Below are positions 52,354-61,065 of a DNA stretch of 64,000 nt, piece by piece (positions within the stretch are counted from its first letter, which is position 1; every line of letters begins with the position of its first letter). The stretch comes from Adlercreutzia equolifaciens DSM 19450 (GTDB lineage Bacteria; Actinomycetota; Coriobacteriia; Coriobacteriales; Eggerthellaceae). The notes under the pieces are model-generated. The model had not been told where the DNA came from. It did no database searches and saw nothing but the letters and a program-made list of their open reading frames with translations. The DNA lies in assembly GCF_000478885.1 (NCBI RefSeq), contig NC_022567.1:558001-622000 (forward strand), read 5' to 3'. The translations under genes were made by a program, and so were the position numbers.

Positions 52354-53192
52354 TCAGCAGCGCTTGGAGCGATCAGCATCGTCCCCGAGCCCGAACTCCG
52401 CGAGCAGCATATCGCGGTAGGCGGCGTCCTCGGAGGCGCGCCTGGCGTCGTCCAAGCGCCCCGCGTCCAATAGAAGGCCGACGAGGGATCCCAAGCGATC
52501 CATTCCTTGCTCGATTCCTTGTTCGATCCCTTGCTCGATGCCCCTGGCCTCTGCGCGGCGGCAGCGCATCTCGGTATCCTGCTCGTAGGTCAGCACCTTG
52601 GTCACCCACTCCCGGTCACGGTTGTACTCCTCCACGAGGGAGTCTATCTCGCGGGACAGCGCGCCCTCGGGCCGCCCCGTCGCCACGTAGTGTAGCAAAT
52701 CGCGCAGGTCGGGGTCGGCGACATCCTCGGCGGCCGACGCGTTGAACACGCGCCAGTGCGAGTCGTCCCCCGCGACCAGCCCGGGGGCCTCCAGGCAGAC
52801 CCGCTCGATCGAATAGACCGCGCCGCCCTGAAGGGGTCGGTCGCGCAGAAGAACACGACGAAGCTCTCCGGGAGCAGCTCGTAGTCTTCTCCGGGGCCCA
52901 ACTCCGTCGCGTCGATCGCCGCCTGGTAGTAGCGCATCCGGCGCCCTATCCGGTCCTCGGGGGAGACCTGCATCTCGATGTCGAACACGCGGCTTCCCTC
53001 CCGGGCGAACACGTCCATGCGGACGCCGCGGCTCGCCGCCGCCGGCTCCTTCGCCTGCTCGGCGTTCAGGTAGGCTATCTCCCCCACCTCTATCCCCAGC
53101 GCGGCGCGCAGGACCTTGCGGCACACCTCCTCCTCGCATAGCACTCTGTTAAACATCCAGCGGTCGGTGAACTTCAGGTTCCTTTTCGGCAT
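52354..53192 (-). pseudogene. Rpn/PD-(D/E)XK nuclease-transposase family gene, frameshifted
   Basis: The first 122 codons (KRNLKFTDRWMFNRVL, VRMDVFAREGSRVFDIEMQ, RMRYYQAAIDA, FVVFFCATDPF) are the N-terminal part of the Rpn family, with the nuclease residues Asp and Glu-x-Gln visible. Near 52830 the reading must move one frame to continue as YSIERVCLEAPGL and end in IEQGIEQGIEQGMDRLG, the usual tail. One base appears to be missing. Either the gene is dead or a programmed shift is used; the shift site (CCCCTTCAG) is not a classical slippery sequence. Confidence 0.75.
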
Positions 53193-53461
53193 GGCGGAAT
53201 CCTTTCATCGGACATCACGATTCCCCAAGCCTACGACAGCGCGACCGCAGAAATGACGCGGGAATGCCCCGATCCGTTCCCCGCGCCGACCGCACTTGCG
53301 CCGCAGCAGAGTCGCATCGGAGTCCCCGCCTGCCCCTCGCCGGATGTCGCATCCCTCTGGTTGAACCGGTCGCCCTCCTAACGATGCAGCAGACGCAAAG
53401 CCCACGGTTACCAAGCCCAGCCGTCCCCATTGTCAAAGGTCTGACAGCTGGGAACAGGCCG

Positions 53462-53926
53462 ATGCGTGTAAGCCTGGCGATCGCCGACACCTACCTGGAG
53501 GACGGGCTGGGCAGCGTCAGCGCCGTGCTGCGCGAGGGCGGCGCCGTGGCCGCCAGCCTCTCCTGCTCCCCGTGGGGCGAGGAGGAGCTGGCCACGGAGT
53601 CGCTGCCGGGCTACGGCGACAGGTTCGAGCGGCCCCACTACGGATACAACGCCGAGCCCACCTCGCCCGAGGGAAGCCCGCAGTGCCTGCGCGCCCGCTG
53701 GTACGACCCCTCCGGTTCCTGGGGCTATGGAGAAGTGGAGCCTTGCCGTTTTGTCTCAGCCGATGGCACTCGTGTATTCAGGATGAAAGATTCCGATCTG
53801 GCTGGAAAAGACACCGGTGGAGTTCCTCATGTGCACTTTGAGGTGATCGGCCCTAGCCCAACAAGGCCCGATGTCAAAATGACTACTCTTGAAAAGTCGC
53901 ACACCTATTTCGATGATATTGAGTAG
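53462..53926 (+). pseudogene. orphan C-terminal Rhs fragment with a small toxin-like tip
   Basis: 155 codons. Residues 8-85 are the end of an Rhs core (YLEDGLGSVSAVLREGG, GYGDRFERPHYGYN, LRARWYDPSG), but the usual PxxGxxxxDPxG end is missing. The frame runs straight into GEVEPCRFVSADGTRVFRMK and GGVPHVHFEVIG, which looks like a small polymorphic-toxin domain (type 24-like, low certainty). The N-terminal thousand or more residues of a full Rhs protein are absent. Bases 53552-53713 repeat at 56843-57004. It is probably a displaced tip kept as a recombination donor. Confidence 0.7.
53552..53713 (+). repeat. 162-bp Rhs core direct repeat, copy A
   Basis: Nearly identical to 56843-57004, same length and orientation. 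Differences cluster at LATE/LSTE and SPQCL/GLQYL. Confidence 0.85.
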
Positions 53927-53938
53927 GAAGGGATGACG

Positions 53939-55003
53939 ATGAAAAGAAAGTTGACCTACCCCGTGTTGAGGGATGGAGGCTCTTTGGTATACCAGTGGGC
54001 ACCCTGCTACAGGATTTGGGCGACGGAACGTGCCGGCAAGATTGTCATAATCGCCAACCGCACGGGACTCATCTCCCTTTCCCGTATTTGCATGACGCTC
54101 GCGCGCTCCGGTACGAGTTGCCCGCTGCACGACCATCTCGAAGTGGGCACCGATTTGGAGGACGGCTCTACCGAGCTGACCTTGGTTCTCGAGGGCGACG
54201 GCTGCGGCGTCGAGGGAACGCCGACGGGCGATCTGGGAGAGGTCGTGTTCGATATTCCCGTGGCGGGAAGCCGAATTGACCGCGAGTTTCGGCTCGGCCC
54301 CTCGGAGCGAGTGGAATCGGCAATCGACGGGGATGGCTTGACCATCACTGCGAGCCGGGAGGGATTCGTCGCTCTGGCCCGTATTTTCATGATTTTGGCC
54401 GAGCCGGAAGCGAGGTTTGGGACGCGCGTCGTGCTGTCGCGGTCCTCCGGCCTGGGCGATGGGCCGGCGATCGAGATCGAGAAGGCGGTCCCCGCCGAGG
54501 ACGGGGCGCCCTCCCGACCCCGCGCGTGGAGGATTTGGGCCAGTGAGGCGTGGCGGGAGGAAGGGCGCGGCGACGCGGAGCCCCTCGTAGACGGCACGTT
54601 GCTTTTGGACGACCGGGCCCGGGCGCTTTTCGCGGAGGCCTGCGGCCTCGTCGCGAGTCCGTCGGACGAAGGGGCCGCCGAGGGGCTCCCGTGGCGCCTA
54701 TCCGATATGCCCGAGGCAGACGGCGTTGTCTACGAGGAGATGGATCTGGCCCAAGGAGAGGACGGGGGCGTGTGGATTCGCCGGTACGCCCTGGCGCCCG
54801 AGCACATTGCCGGATACGATCTCTTCCGGCTAAAGGGCGATCCGACCTGCGGGATATATGCTTCCCAGCGTCTCTTCGAGCGGTGGCTCGACGCGGGCCT
54901 CGCGGGCCTTGCGTTCCAGCTCGTGTGGGACAGCAGCTACGAGGAACAGCCTGTCTTCGCCACCCCGGACGATGACGGCCCCGCATGGATCGACGAGGTG
55001 TAG
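53939..55003 (+). CDS. multi-domain immunity protein (polyimmunity candidate)
   Basis: 354 residues from ATG 53939; ATG 53933 is too close to its AGGAAGGG. Three units can be seen. Residues 25-100 resemble Imm32 (IVIIANRTGLISLSRICMTL, then DLEDGSTELTLVLE). Residues 125-185 repeat the same plan (LTITASREGFVALARIFMIL). The last 120 residues (DMPEADGVVYEEMD, GYDLFRLKG, FERWLDAGLAGLAFQLVWD) resemble the DUF1629/Imm43-type fold. Proteins that string several immunity domains together protect against several toxins. It follows the orphan Rhs tip by 12 bases. Confidence 0.7.
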   Translation: MKRKLTYPVLRDGGSLVYQWAPCYRIWATERAGKIVIIANRTGLISLSRICMTLARSGTSCPLHDHLEVGTDLEDGSTELTLVLEGDGCGVEGTPTGDLGEVVFDIPVAGSRIDREFRLGPSERVESAIDGDGLTITASREGFVALARIFMILAEPEARFGTRVVLSRSSGLGDGPAIEIEKAVPAEDGAPSRPRAWRIWASEAWREEGRGDAEPLVDGTLLLDDRARALFAEACGLVASPSDEGAAEGLPWRLSDMPEADGVVYEEMDLAQGEDGGVWIRRYALAPEHIAGYDLFRLKGDPTCGIYASQRLFERWLDAGLAGLAFQLVWDSSYEEQPVFATPDDDGPAWIDEV

Positions 55004-55076
55004 GGCTACGAGGGTCGTTGGCTGAGAGGCTTTCAGTCAAGCGAGTGCAAAGAGCGAATGCAGGTAAGGAGACAGC

Positions 55077-55724
55077 ATGAAAGAGCAGATAGGCCCTATG
55101 CCGATGGCTGAGTATTTTATTGGTCTTGAGGAAGCTTGTCGTGCTCAGGGTCGATGTGCTCCGAGTGTTCAGATGTGGGTATGTTCTTCGCTGTGGGGAT
55201 ACATATCTACGAAGGAGGATTTTTGCGCCGAGGCTGCCTCCTGGCTCAGTCGTCTGTGGGGATTGCCTCCAGCGCGTGTGCTCCTTTGCGCCTCGTCGCG
55301 AGGACGTGGGAGCACGCCTCGTATACGGCAGCACTACGGTCTCTGGAAGACTTTGGATATGGCTAACAAAGGTCTGCGCTTGAAAAACCCACGGGAAGAA
55401 AGGGTAGACGAAGGAGACGACTTTTCTTTCATGGGAACCGCAGAGTTGCCGGATGGCCTGACGGATCACGCAGTGCTTGCCCTCTGGAGCGCAGGGCGAG
55501 CCTCCAAGTTCCTGTACCTTGCCCGATCTGACTCGCTGGTTGACCAGGAGCACATAATGAGGAAGCTCCTAGAGGTATTCGCCGGAGACGGACTCCCGTT
55601 TTTCGCTTCATTCGATCTATGCCCCTTGTTCGATTCGATGCCTGCGGGAGATGGAGTCGTTTGTTTCCAGAATTACGGTGACGGTCTGGCGGTCTATCTC
55701 TTCGAAAAAGAAGTAAGTCGGTAG
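55077..55724 (+). CDS. uncharacterised protein of the Rhs accessory region
   Basis: 215 residues, soluble, no motif I recognise. It has a Cys/Trp-rich N-terminal half (VCSSLWGYISTKEDF) and an alpha/beta C-terminal half ending GVVCFQNYGDGLAVYLFEKE. A good AAGGAGA ribosome site precedes it and the next gene starts nine bases after its stop. The position among immunity genes suggests an immunity role. Lower GC than its neighbours. Confidence 0.6.
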   Translation: MKEQIGPMPMAEYFIGLEEACRAQGRCAPSVQMWVCSSLWGYISTKEDFCAEAASWLSRLWGLPPARVLLCASSRGRGSTPRIRQHYGLWKTLDMANKGLRLKNPREERVDEGDDFSFMGTAELPDGLTDHAVLALWSAGRASKFLYLARSDSLVDQEHIMRKLLEVFAGDGLPFFASFDLCPLFDSMPAGDGVVCFQNYGDGLAVYLFEKEVSR

Positions 55725-55733
55725 GAGCCGAAG

Positions 55734-55991
55734 ATGACCGAAAGCAACACGATAAAGTCGATCGAATGTCTGTTCATGGGAGACGGCTATCAAGCGGGCG
55801 CATTCGCCGACGGGGATGTCCTGGTGACAGTGCATGACGGGGAGGCGCTCTTCAAAATCAACGGCGATGGGGCGGCCATGTTGACGGAGAGGTTTCTCGA
55901 TTTGGCGGCCCCCGACGTCCTCTTGGCGTCGTGCGCGGAGCTCCAGGAGTGGAGCGGCATGGCGCGGGGGTCGCTTGAGCTGTACATCTAG
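55734..55991 (+). CDS. small immunity-like protein
   Basis: 85 residues (starting MTESNTIKSIECLFMGDGYQ). The segment HDGEALFKINGDG recurs as CNGEALFKVDGGG inside the chimeric protein at 59283-60005, so the two share ancestry there. GTAGGAG precedes the start. Family unknown. Confidence 0.55.
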   Translation: MTESNTIKSIECLFMGDGYQAGAFADGDVLVTVHDGEALFKINGDGAAMLTERFLDLAAPDVLLASCAELQEWSGMARGSLELYI

Positions 55992-56006
55992 AGGGAAGAC
56001 CCGGCG

Positions 56007-56288
56007 GTGCCCGAGTCCGAGGCGCGGATGCGCCGCCAGAGCCGGATCCGGTGCGAGGACCTGGGGGAGATATCGGAATCGGAGGACGCGCTGCGGCCGA
56101 GGGGGATGCGGCTTGCGGGCGAGTGTGGGCGGGAAGGGGACGATGCGCCTTTCTTCGTCGACGCCCGGCGCTCGTCGGATGATGTCATCGTCTACGCCGA
56201 CGGTCCCGGCATGCGTCTGCTCGCCGACGCCTTCTCAGACGTGGGGTCGTGGCCCGCGGGCCACGAGGAGACGCTGCTCGCGCGCTGA
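56007..56288 (+). CDS. small Imm32-like immunity protein
   Basis: 93 residues from GTG 56007 (GAGGGA upstream). The segment DDVIVYADGPGMRLLADAFSD resembles the core helix of the Imm32-like repeats in the protein at 53939-55003. The N-terminal part is basic and poorly defined. It lies 15 bases after the previous stop in a run of short immunity genes. Confidence 0.5.
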   Translation: MPESEARMRRQSRIRCEDLGEISESEDALRPRGMRLAGECGREGDDAPFFVDARRSSDDVIVYADGPGMRLLADAFSDVGSWPAGHEETLLAR

Positions 56289-56339
56289 GGGCGGGCAGGG
56301 GGCGAGCCGCGTCGTTCGCTTTGCTGGAAAGGAATTCGC

Positions 56340-56783
56340 ATGGACGAGGACGAGTTTTGGGACACCGTCGGGCTCCTGGACCGGGCTCGCGGGGGCGACG
56401 ACGTGGCCGCGGCAGAGCCCCTCGTGGCATATCTGGCCGCGCTCCCCAACGGGGAGCTGTTCGCCTTCGGCAACGCGCTGGCGGAGCACTTGCGGGCGCT
56501 GGACAGGCGCGACGTCGCGGAGCGGGCCTTCGGGTTCTCCCGCGACCGCCTCTTCCCCGACGAGTTCCTGGGCTGGCGCTGCGCGTGCGTCGCGGGTGGC
56601 AGGGAGTGCTACGCGGACGCCCTCGCGGGGCGCTCCGCCCCGGCCGCCGGCGCGCGCTTCGAGGAGCTCATGTTCGCCCCCATGAGGGCGTGGGCCCGCA
56701 AGTACGGCGACGACCCCGCCGACTATCCCCACGAGCCCCGCCCCGGCTTCCAGACCTTCGCCAACGAGGACGGCTGGTCGTAG
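56340..56783 (+). CDS. DUF4240-family protein, probable immunity protein
   Basis: 147 residues. It follows the DUF4240 plan: MDEDEFWDTVGLLDRARGGDD, AEPLVAYLAALPNGELFAFG, ALAEHLRALDRRD, GGRECYADAL, and the closing GFQTFANEDGWS. Genes of this family often lie beside polymorphic toxins, so an immunity role is inferred. GGAAAGGA precedes ATG 56340. A near-identical but internally deleted copy lies at 58772-59106, and its last 20 codons recur at 59940-60005. Confidence 0.75.
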   Translation: MDEDEFWDTVGLLDRARGGDDVAAAEPLVAYLAALPNGELFAFGNALAEHLRALDRRDVAERAFGFSRDRLFPDEFLGWRCACVAGGRECYADALAGRSAPAAGARFEELMFAPMRAWARKYGDDPADYPHEPRPGFQTFANEDGWS

Positions 56784-56824
56784 GGCGTCCCGGCGGCCGT
56801 GGCGCGGCCTTCCCCGCACCTTGA

Positions 56825-58168
56825 AATCCCCCAGAAATCTCCGCCAGCCTCTCCTGCTCCCCGTGGGGCGAGGAGGAGCTCTCCACGGAGTCGCTGCCCG
56901 GCTACGGCGACAGGTTCGAGCGGCCCCACTACGGATACAACGCCGAGCCCACCTCGCCCGAGGGAGGGCTGCAGTACCTGCGCGCCCGCTGGTACGACCC
57001 CTCCATGGGCGCGTTCGGCAGCCGCGACTCGCTGCTGGGCGACGCGGCCGACCCGGCCACCCTCAACCGCTACGCCTACGCCGGGGGCAACCCGGTGGCG
57101 AGCTGCGACCCGACGGGGCATGTCACCGCCTATAAGAACCGGGTGTCGAGGCAGCGCGCGACGCAGAGGCGCGTGCAGGCGTCCGGCAGCAGGAGGACGA
57201 CCTCCGCCAAGAAGACCAGCGTCTTCGCGAAGGTGTCCACAGCGGTCGCGCGCTTCGCCGGCCCGCTGGTCAAGGCGCCCCCGCTGAAGAAGATGACCAA
57301 GGAGCTCTCGTACGCGACCAACCGGACGTTCAACAGGCTGCCCCCCGCGCCGGCGGCGTCGGTGGTCGCGGTGGGGGCGGGCGCCGCGCTGCGGAGCGTC
57401 TACTACGGGAGCGGCAAGGGCGGGGGCGGCCCTGGGAGCTACTCCCCGGGCACCGCGAGGACGGTCGCCCTCACCGCCTCCGCGATCCGCGCCCGCAACT
57501 ACGCCGCCGCGGCCAGGGCCGCGTTCTGCGGCACCGCCGCCCATATGGGCGAGTCGAAGACCCAGGGGGTGGACCTCGCCGCCATAGGACACGGCGCCCT
57601 GGACCTGCTCGGGTTCATCCCGGGGATCGGCGCCGCCGCCGACGTCGCCAACGGCCTGTGGTATGCTGCCGAGGGCAACTACGTGGACGCGGCCATGTCC
57701 TTCGTCTCGGCCATCCCCGGCGTGGGCGATGCGGCCGGCGCCGCCAAGGTGGGCGCCAAGGCCGGCCTGGCCGCCCTGGACGCCGCCGACGCCGCGATGG
57801 CTGCGACTCGTGCCGCCAAGAAGCTGGAGGCCGTGAAACTTGGAGGCGGCGCGTATAAGGATGTTCGTACAGCGGGTCGAGAGGCTCATCATATGCCCGC
57901 AAAATCAGTCAGTCATCTTGGGGAGCGGGAAGGCCCAGCAATAAGTATGACGCCCGAGGATCATCGTTTAACGGCGAGTTGGGGCAATAGCAAAGCAGCG
58001 CAAGACTACAGAAAAGAACAGCAGAGACTGGTTGACGAGGGGAGGTTCAGAGAGGCTCAGCAACAAGACATTGATCATGTGCGAAAAATTGCTGGTGATA
58101 AATATGACAGGGAGATATCCCAAATGATAGCCTATACCGACGAACTTGAGCGAAAAGGAAGAATTTAA
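56825..58168 (+). pseudogene. orphan Rhs C-terminal tip with AHH-type nuclease toxin domain
   Basis: The frame opens at 56825 after an in-frame TGA and has no start codon before ATG 57005, so it is not a full Rhs gene. It gives the core end (RARWYDPSMGAFGSRDSLLG, LNRYAYAGGNPVASCDPTGH), then about 190 residues of pretoxin including the Gly/Ala-rich stretch LDLLGFIPGIGAAADVANG, then a toxin domain with EAHHMPAKS, TPEDHRLTASWGN and DIDHVRKIAG. AHHxP with a following DH is typical of HNH/AHH nucleases. The toxin part looks intact, and an immunity gene overlaps its stop. It may be expressed only after recombination with a full Rhs gene. Confidence 0.75.
56843..57004 (+). repeat. 162-bp Rhs core direct repeat, copy B
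   Basis: Partner of 53552-53713. It ends exactly at RARWYDPS, where the two tips start to differ. Confidence 0.85.
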
Positions 58169-58716
58169 TGCAGAATACTGAGAGGCCAACTGCAACTTAC
58201 AACGTGGAGCCCTACCAGGGAGCGGCGGGCGTGAAGTTCGGGATGACGCGCTGTGATGTGGCAAAAGCGATCGGCGGCCCAGAGGGGACCTTTCATAGAG
58301 GAGGAGAGGAGAGAGACCCTGGCGGCACTGACCAGTACTCTGATTTCTTCGTAAGCTACGATGCAGACGGCGCCTGCGAGGCGATCGAGTTCTTCGGCGG
58401 GGAGGTACGCTGCGAGGGCATTCTCCTATTTCCGAATCCCTACGCCGACGCTCTCGAAAAGCTGCAGGAAGCGGGGGTCGACCTGCTGTGCAATGGCGAT
58501 GGGTGCACTTCTCTGGCGCTGGGAGTGGGGGTGTACGCGCCATTCGCGAGGGATATCCTGGGAGGCGAGGAAGCCGACGGCGATGTGCCTCTGGTGGAGA
58601 GCGTGATCGCTTTTCGGAAGGGGTACTACGACGATCTCGTGGAGGCATATCCCGGCATTCTCGGGGTGCCGGTCGAGGAATGGCTGGCGCCGGCGCGGCG
58701 CGAGCGCTCGCGCTGA
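58168..58716 (+). CDS. cognate immunity protein of the AHH-type tip
   Basis: 182 residues whose ATG 58168 shares one base with the toxin stop (TAATG), a tight coupling typical of toxin-immunity pairs. It contains GAAGVKFGMTRCDVAKAIGG and FFVSYDADGACEAIEFF, a plan it shares with the first half of the protein at 59283-60005 (GPVEFGMAPEEVSAALGA). No named family is assigned. Function by position. Confidence 0.75.
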   Translation: MQNTERPTATYNVEPYQGAAGVKFGMTRCDVAKAIGGPEGTFHRGGEERDPGGTDQYSDFFVSYDADGACEAIEFFGGEVRCEGILLFPNPYADALEKLQEAGVDLLCNGDGCTSLALGVGVYAPFARDILGGEEADGDVPLVESVIAFRKGYYDDLVEAYPGILGVPVEEWLAPARRERSR

Positions 58717-58771
58717 TTCGGCTGCCAGATGGATGCGTCGTCAAGGAAAACGGCGGAAGGAGACCATCTAT

Positions 58772-59106
58772 ATGGGCGAGGATGAGTTCTGGGATGCCAT
58801 TGGACTGCTGGACTGGGGCCGTGGGGGCGACGATGTGACCGCGGTAGAGCCCCTCGTGGCGCATCTGGCCGCCTCTTCCCCGACGAGTTCCTGGGCTGGC
58901 GCTGCGCGTGCGTCGCGGGTGGCAGGGAGTGCTACGCGGACGCCCTCGCGGGGCGCTCCGCCCCGGCCGCCAGCGCGCGCTTCGAGGAGCTCGCGTTCGC
59001 CCCGATGAGGGCGTGGGCCCGCAAGTACGGCGCCGACCCCGCCGACTACCCGCACGAGCCCCGCTCCGGCTTCCAGACCTTCGCCAACGAAGAGGGCTGG
59101 TCGTAG
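58772..59106 (+). pseudogene. internally deleted DUF4240 gene copy
   Basis: Starts MGEDEFWDAIGLLDWGRGGDD like the copy at 56340. At about 58872 it jumps to the sequence that follows DRLFPDEFLGW in the intact gene. About 110 bases are lost and the frame changes, so only an antisense-like translation continues from the ATG. The remaining 3' part in the other frame still ends GFQTFANEEGWS. The junction falls at GGCCGCCTC/GACCGCCTC, compatible with recombination at microhomology. Confidence 0.8.
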
Positions 59107-59282
59107 GGCGACCGGCGCCGGGGCCGCTAGGCCCAATCGGCGACACGAAAAGGCAGCGGCGCCGCCGAGGGTCGCGGTCGGCACGAGGCTGCTGCGGTTC
59201 GGGACAGCACTGCAATAGGGGCGGCAGCGGGCGGAAAGGATATAATAGCCGCATATTCGCTTCTCCAAGGAAAGAGGGCGGC

Positions 59283-60005
59283 ATGCGGAAGGTGGTTCCC
59301 TACCGGAGTGTGGGCCCGGTGGAGTTCGGGATGGCCCCGGAGGAGGTCTCGGCGGCCCTGGGCGCGCGGCCCGACGCAGTGTACGGCGAGGGTTACGTCG
59401 AGAGTTACGGCCAAATTTTTGTGCGCTACGACCCGCAGCGACGATGCCGCGCTGTTGCCGTGAGCGACCCGACCCTCATGTTCGAGGACGATCCAGGCGT
59501 GGGAGGGCCTGCTTGCGAATGGATCAAAGCGAAAATAATGGCGCGTGACGGCGACGCGATTGCCTGGGACTCGGGCATCGCGTCATTCGGCCTTGGTCTG
59601 ATGGCCAGATGCGGTCGCCAGTTTTGCGAACGCGCCCCGCACGTGCGCGTGACGGCCTTCGCGCCCGGCGATCTGGTGTTGGACATGCAGAGGGCGCGGA
59701 TCGTGCTGGAGTGTAAAGCTTTCAGGGAGCAGGACAGGCGCGTGGTCGAGGAATGGCTCGACAACGGTGAGTGGGAGCTCGCGCTCGGGGATCTCGCCTT
59801 GATGTGCGAGGCGGCGGCCCCGGAAGTTCCCTCGCCGGATCTCGAGATGCTCGCCGATTTGGCCAGGCGCGCCGGAGAGGACGCGCCGGCGTGCAATGGG
59901 GAAGCGCTCTTCAAGGTCGACGGTGGCGGGGCCTTCTTCGCCGACTACCCGCACGAGCGTCGCCCCGGCTTCCAGACCTTCGACAACGAGGAGGGCTGGT
60001 CGTAG
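59283..60005 (+). CDS. chimeric immunity-type protein
   Basis: 240 residues from ATG 59283 (GGAAAGAGGG upstream, TATAAT at 59241-59246). Residues 5-150 follow the same plan as the immunity protein at 58168 (RSVGPVEFGMAPEEVSAALG, IFVRYDPQRRCRAVAV). Residues 180-218 share CNGEALFKVDGGG with the small protein at 55734. The last 20 residues (DYPHERRPGFQTFDNEEGWS) are the tail of DUF4240. Three immunity families therefore meet in one ORF, evidence for shuffling. The first domain is probably functional. Confidence 0.7.
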   Translation: MRKVVPYRSVGPVEFGMAPEEVSAALGARPDAVYGEGYVESYGQIFVRYDPQRRCRAVAVSDPTLMFEDDPGVGGPACEWIKAKIMARDGDAIAWDSGIASFGLGLMARCGRQFCERAPHVRVTAFAPGDLVLDMQRARIVLECKAFREQDRRVVEEWLDNGEWELALGDLALMCEAAAPEVPSPDLEMLADLARRAGEDAPACNGEALFKVDGGGAFFADYPHERRPGFQTFDNEEGWS

Positions 60006-60085
60006 GCCGCGTTGTCGCTATGGGCGGTCAAGTACACGCCTGTGGCGGCAACTTGCAGGACCGCGCAGGAAGATCAGTTCGGATT

Positions 60086-60226
60086 TGGCAAGTTTTCTAA
60101 GTTTTTCGACGGAGGAAAGGGCGGGAGGTGCGCTCAGCGCTACCGAATCGCCCTCGAACCTTCGATTTCCGTGTCTGAGGGGTCTTTTCGAAGGGGACGA
60201 TGTCGAAACCCTCGAAAAACTTGCCA
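60086..60226. repeat. 141-bp inverted-repeat element (MITE-like), copy B
   Basis: Left arm TGGCAAGTTTTCTAAG.. and right arm GTCGAAACCCTCG plus AAAAACTTGCCA. Same length as copy A at 23376-23516; the right arms are identical over 25 bases, the left arm and interior have drifted. It lies between the immunity gene and thrH. Confidence 0.8.
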
Positions 60227-60240
60227 GATTTCCGTTCGAA

Positions 60241-60840
60241 TTACAGCGCGGCCTTGATGGCGGCGAGCAGCTCGTCGTAGGTTTCCAGGGCCGGCAGCTC
60301 CGGGTACTCGGCCTTGATGGCGTCGGTGGTGCGGAACAAAAAGCCGGCCTTCGAATCCAGGATCATGCCCAAATCGTTGTGGGAGTCGCCGGCGGCGATG
60401 GTCTGCATGCCGCAGGAGTGCAGCGCGCGCACCGTGGTGAGCTTGGTCTCGGGGCAGCGCATGGCGAAGTCGGTGATGGTGCCGTCTTCGGCGACGACGA
60501 GCTCGTTGCAGAACAACGTCGGCCAGCCGAGCTTCTCCATGAGGGGCTTGGCGAACTGTTCGAAGGTGTCGGAGATGATGATGACCTGGGTGAGGCTGCG
60601 CAGCTCGTCCAAAAACGCGCGGGCGCCGGGCATGGGGTCGATCTCCGCGATGGTCGCCTGCACATCGGGCAGGCCCAGCCCGTGCTCGGCCAGAACGTCG
60701 AGGCGCCACTTCATGAGCTTGTCGTAATCGGGCTCGTCGCGGGTGGTGCGCTTAAGCTCGGGGATGCCGGCTTCTTCGGCGAAGGCGATCCAGATTTCGG
60801 GAACCAGCACGCCTTCCAAATCGAGGCACACGACGTTCAT
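60241..60840 (-). CDS. thrH: ThrH: phosphoserine phosphatase / homoserine phosphotransferase
   Basis: 199 residues of the HAD superfamily. Nucleophile Asp in VVCLDLEGVLVPEIWIAFAEE, motif II IIISDTFEQF, motif III lysine in PETKLTTV, motif IV AAGDSHNDLGM. The opening LEGVLVPEIW is specific to ThrH, which dephosphorylates phosphoserine and can pass the phosphate to homoserine. GGAAGGAG lies before ATG 60840. The frame is open far upstream but without start signals. Confidence 0.92.
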   Translation of the reverse strand: MNVVCLDLEGVLVPEIWIAFAEEAGIPELKRTTRDEPDYDKLMKWRLDVLAEHGLGLPDVQATIAEIDPMPGARAFLDELRSLTQVIIISDTFEQFAKPLMEKLGWPTLFCNELVVAEDGTITDFAMRCPETKLTTVRALHSCGMQTIAAGDSHNDLGMILDSKAGFLFRTTDAIKAEYPELPALETYDELLAAIKAAL

Positions 60841-61065
60841 AGGGCACTCCTTCCGTGGGCGGCGCCGGGGCTTAAGGCCTGCGCGCCGCAGGGTATCGTC
60901 GGCAGAAGCGTACCCCACCGAAGGCGCCTTGCCGCCTCGGAAGCGGAAAGATGGCGCAGGGGGCGACTTCAGCGGTAGCGCGGGCGCCGGGATTGCTATA
61001 CTGGGCGTTCCAAAAAGAAGGCGCCGGCAAGGGCGCCACGGGCGGCAAGAGCGAGGAGCGCGGCT

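Noticed and set aside
53264..53461. Upstream extension of the first Rhs fragment
   Set aside because: The frame is open but the residues are unrelated to Rhs and there is no ribosome site, so I start the fragment at 53462.
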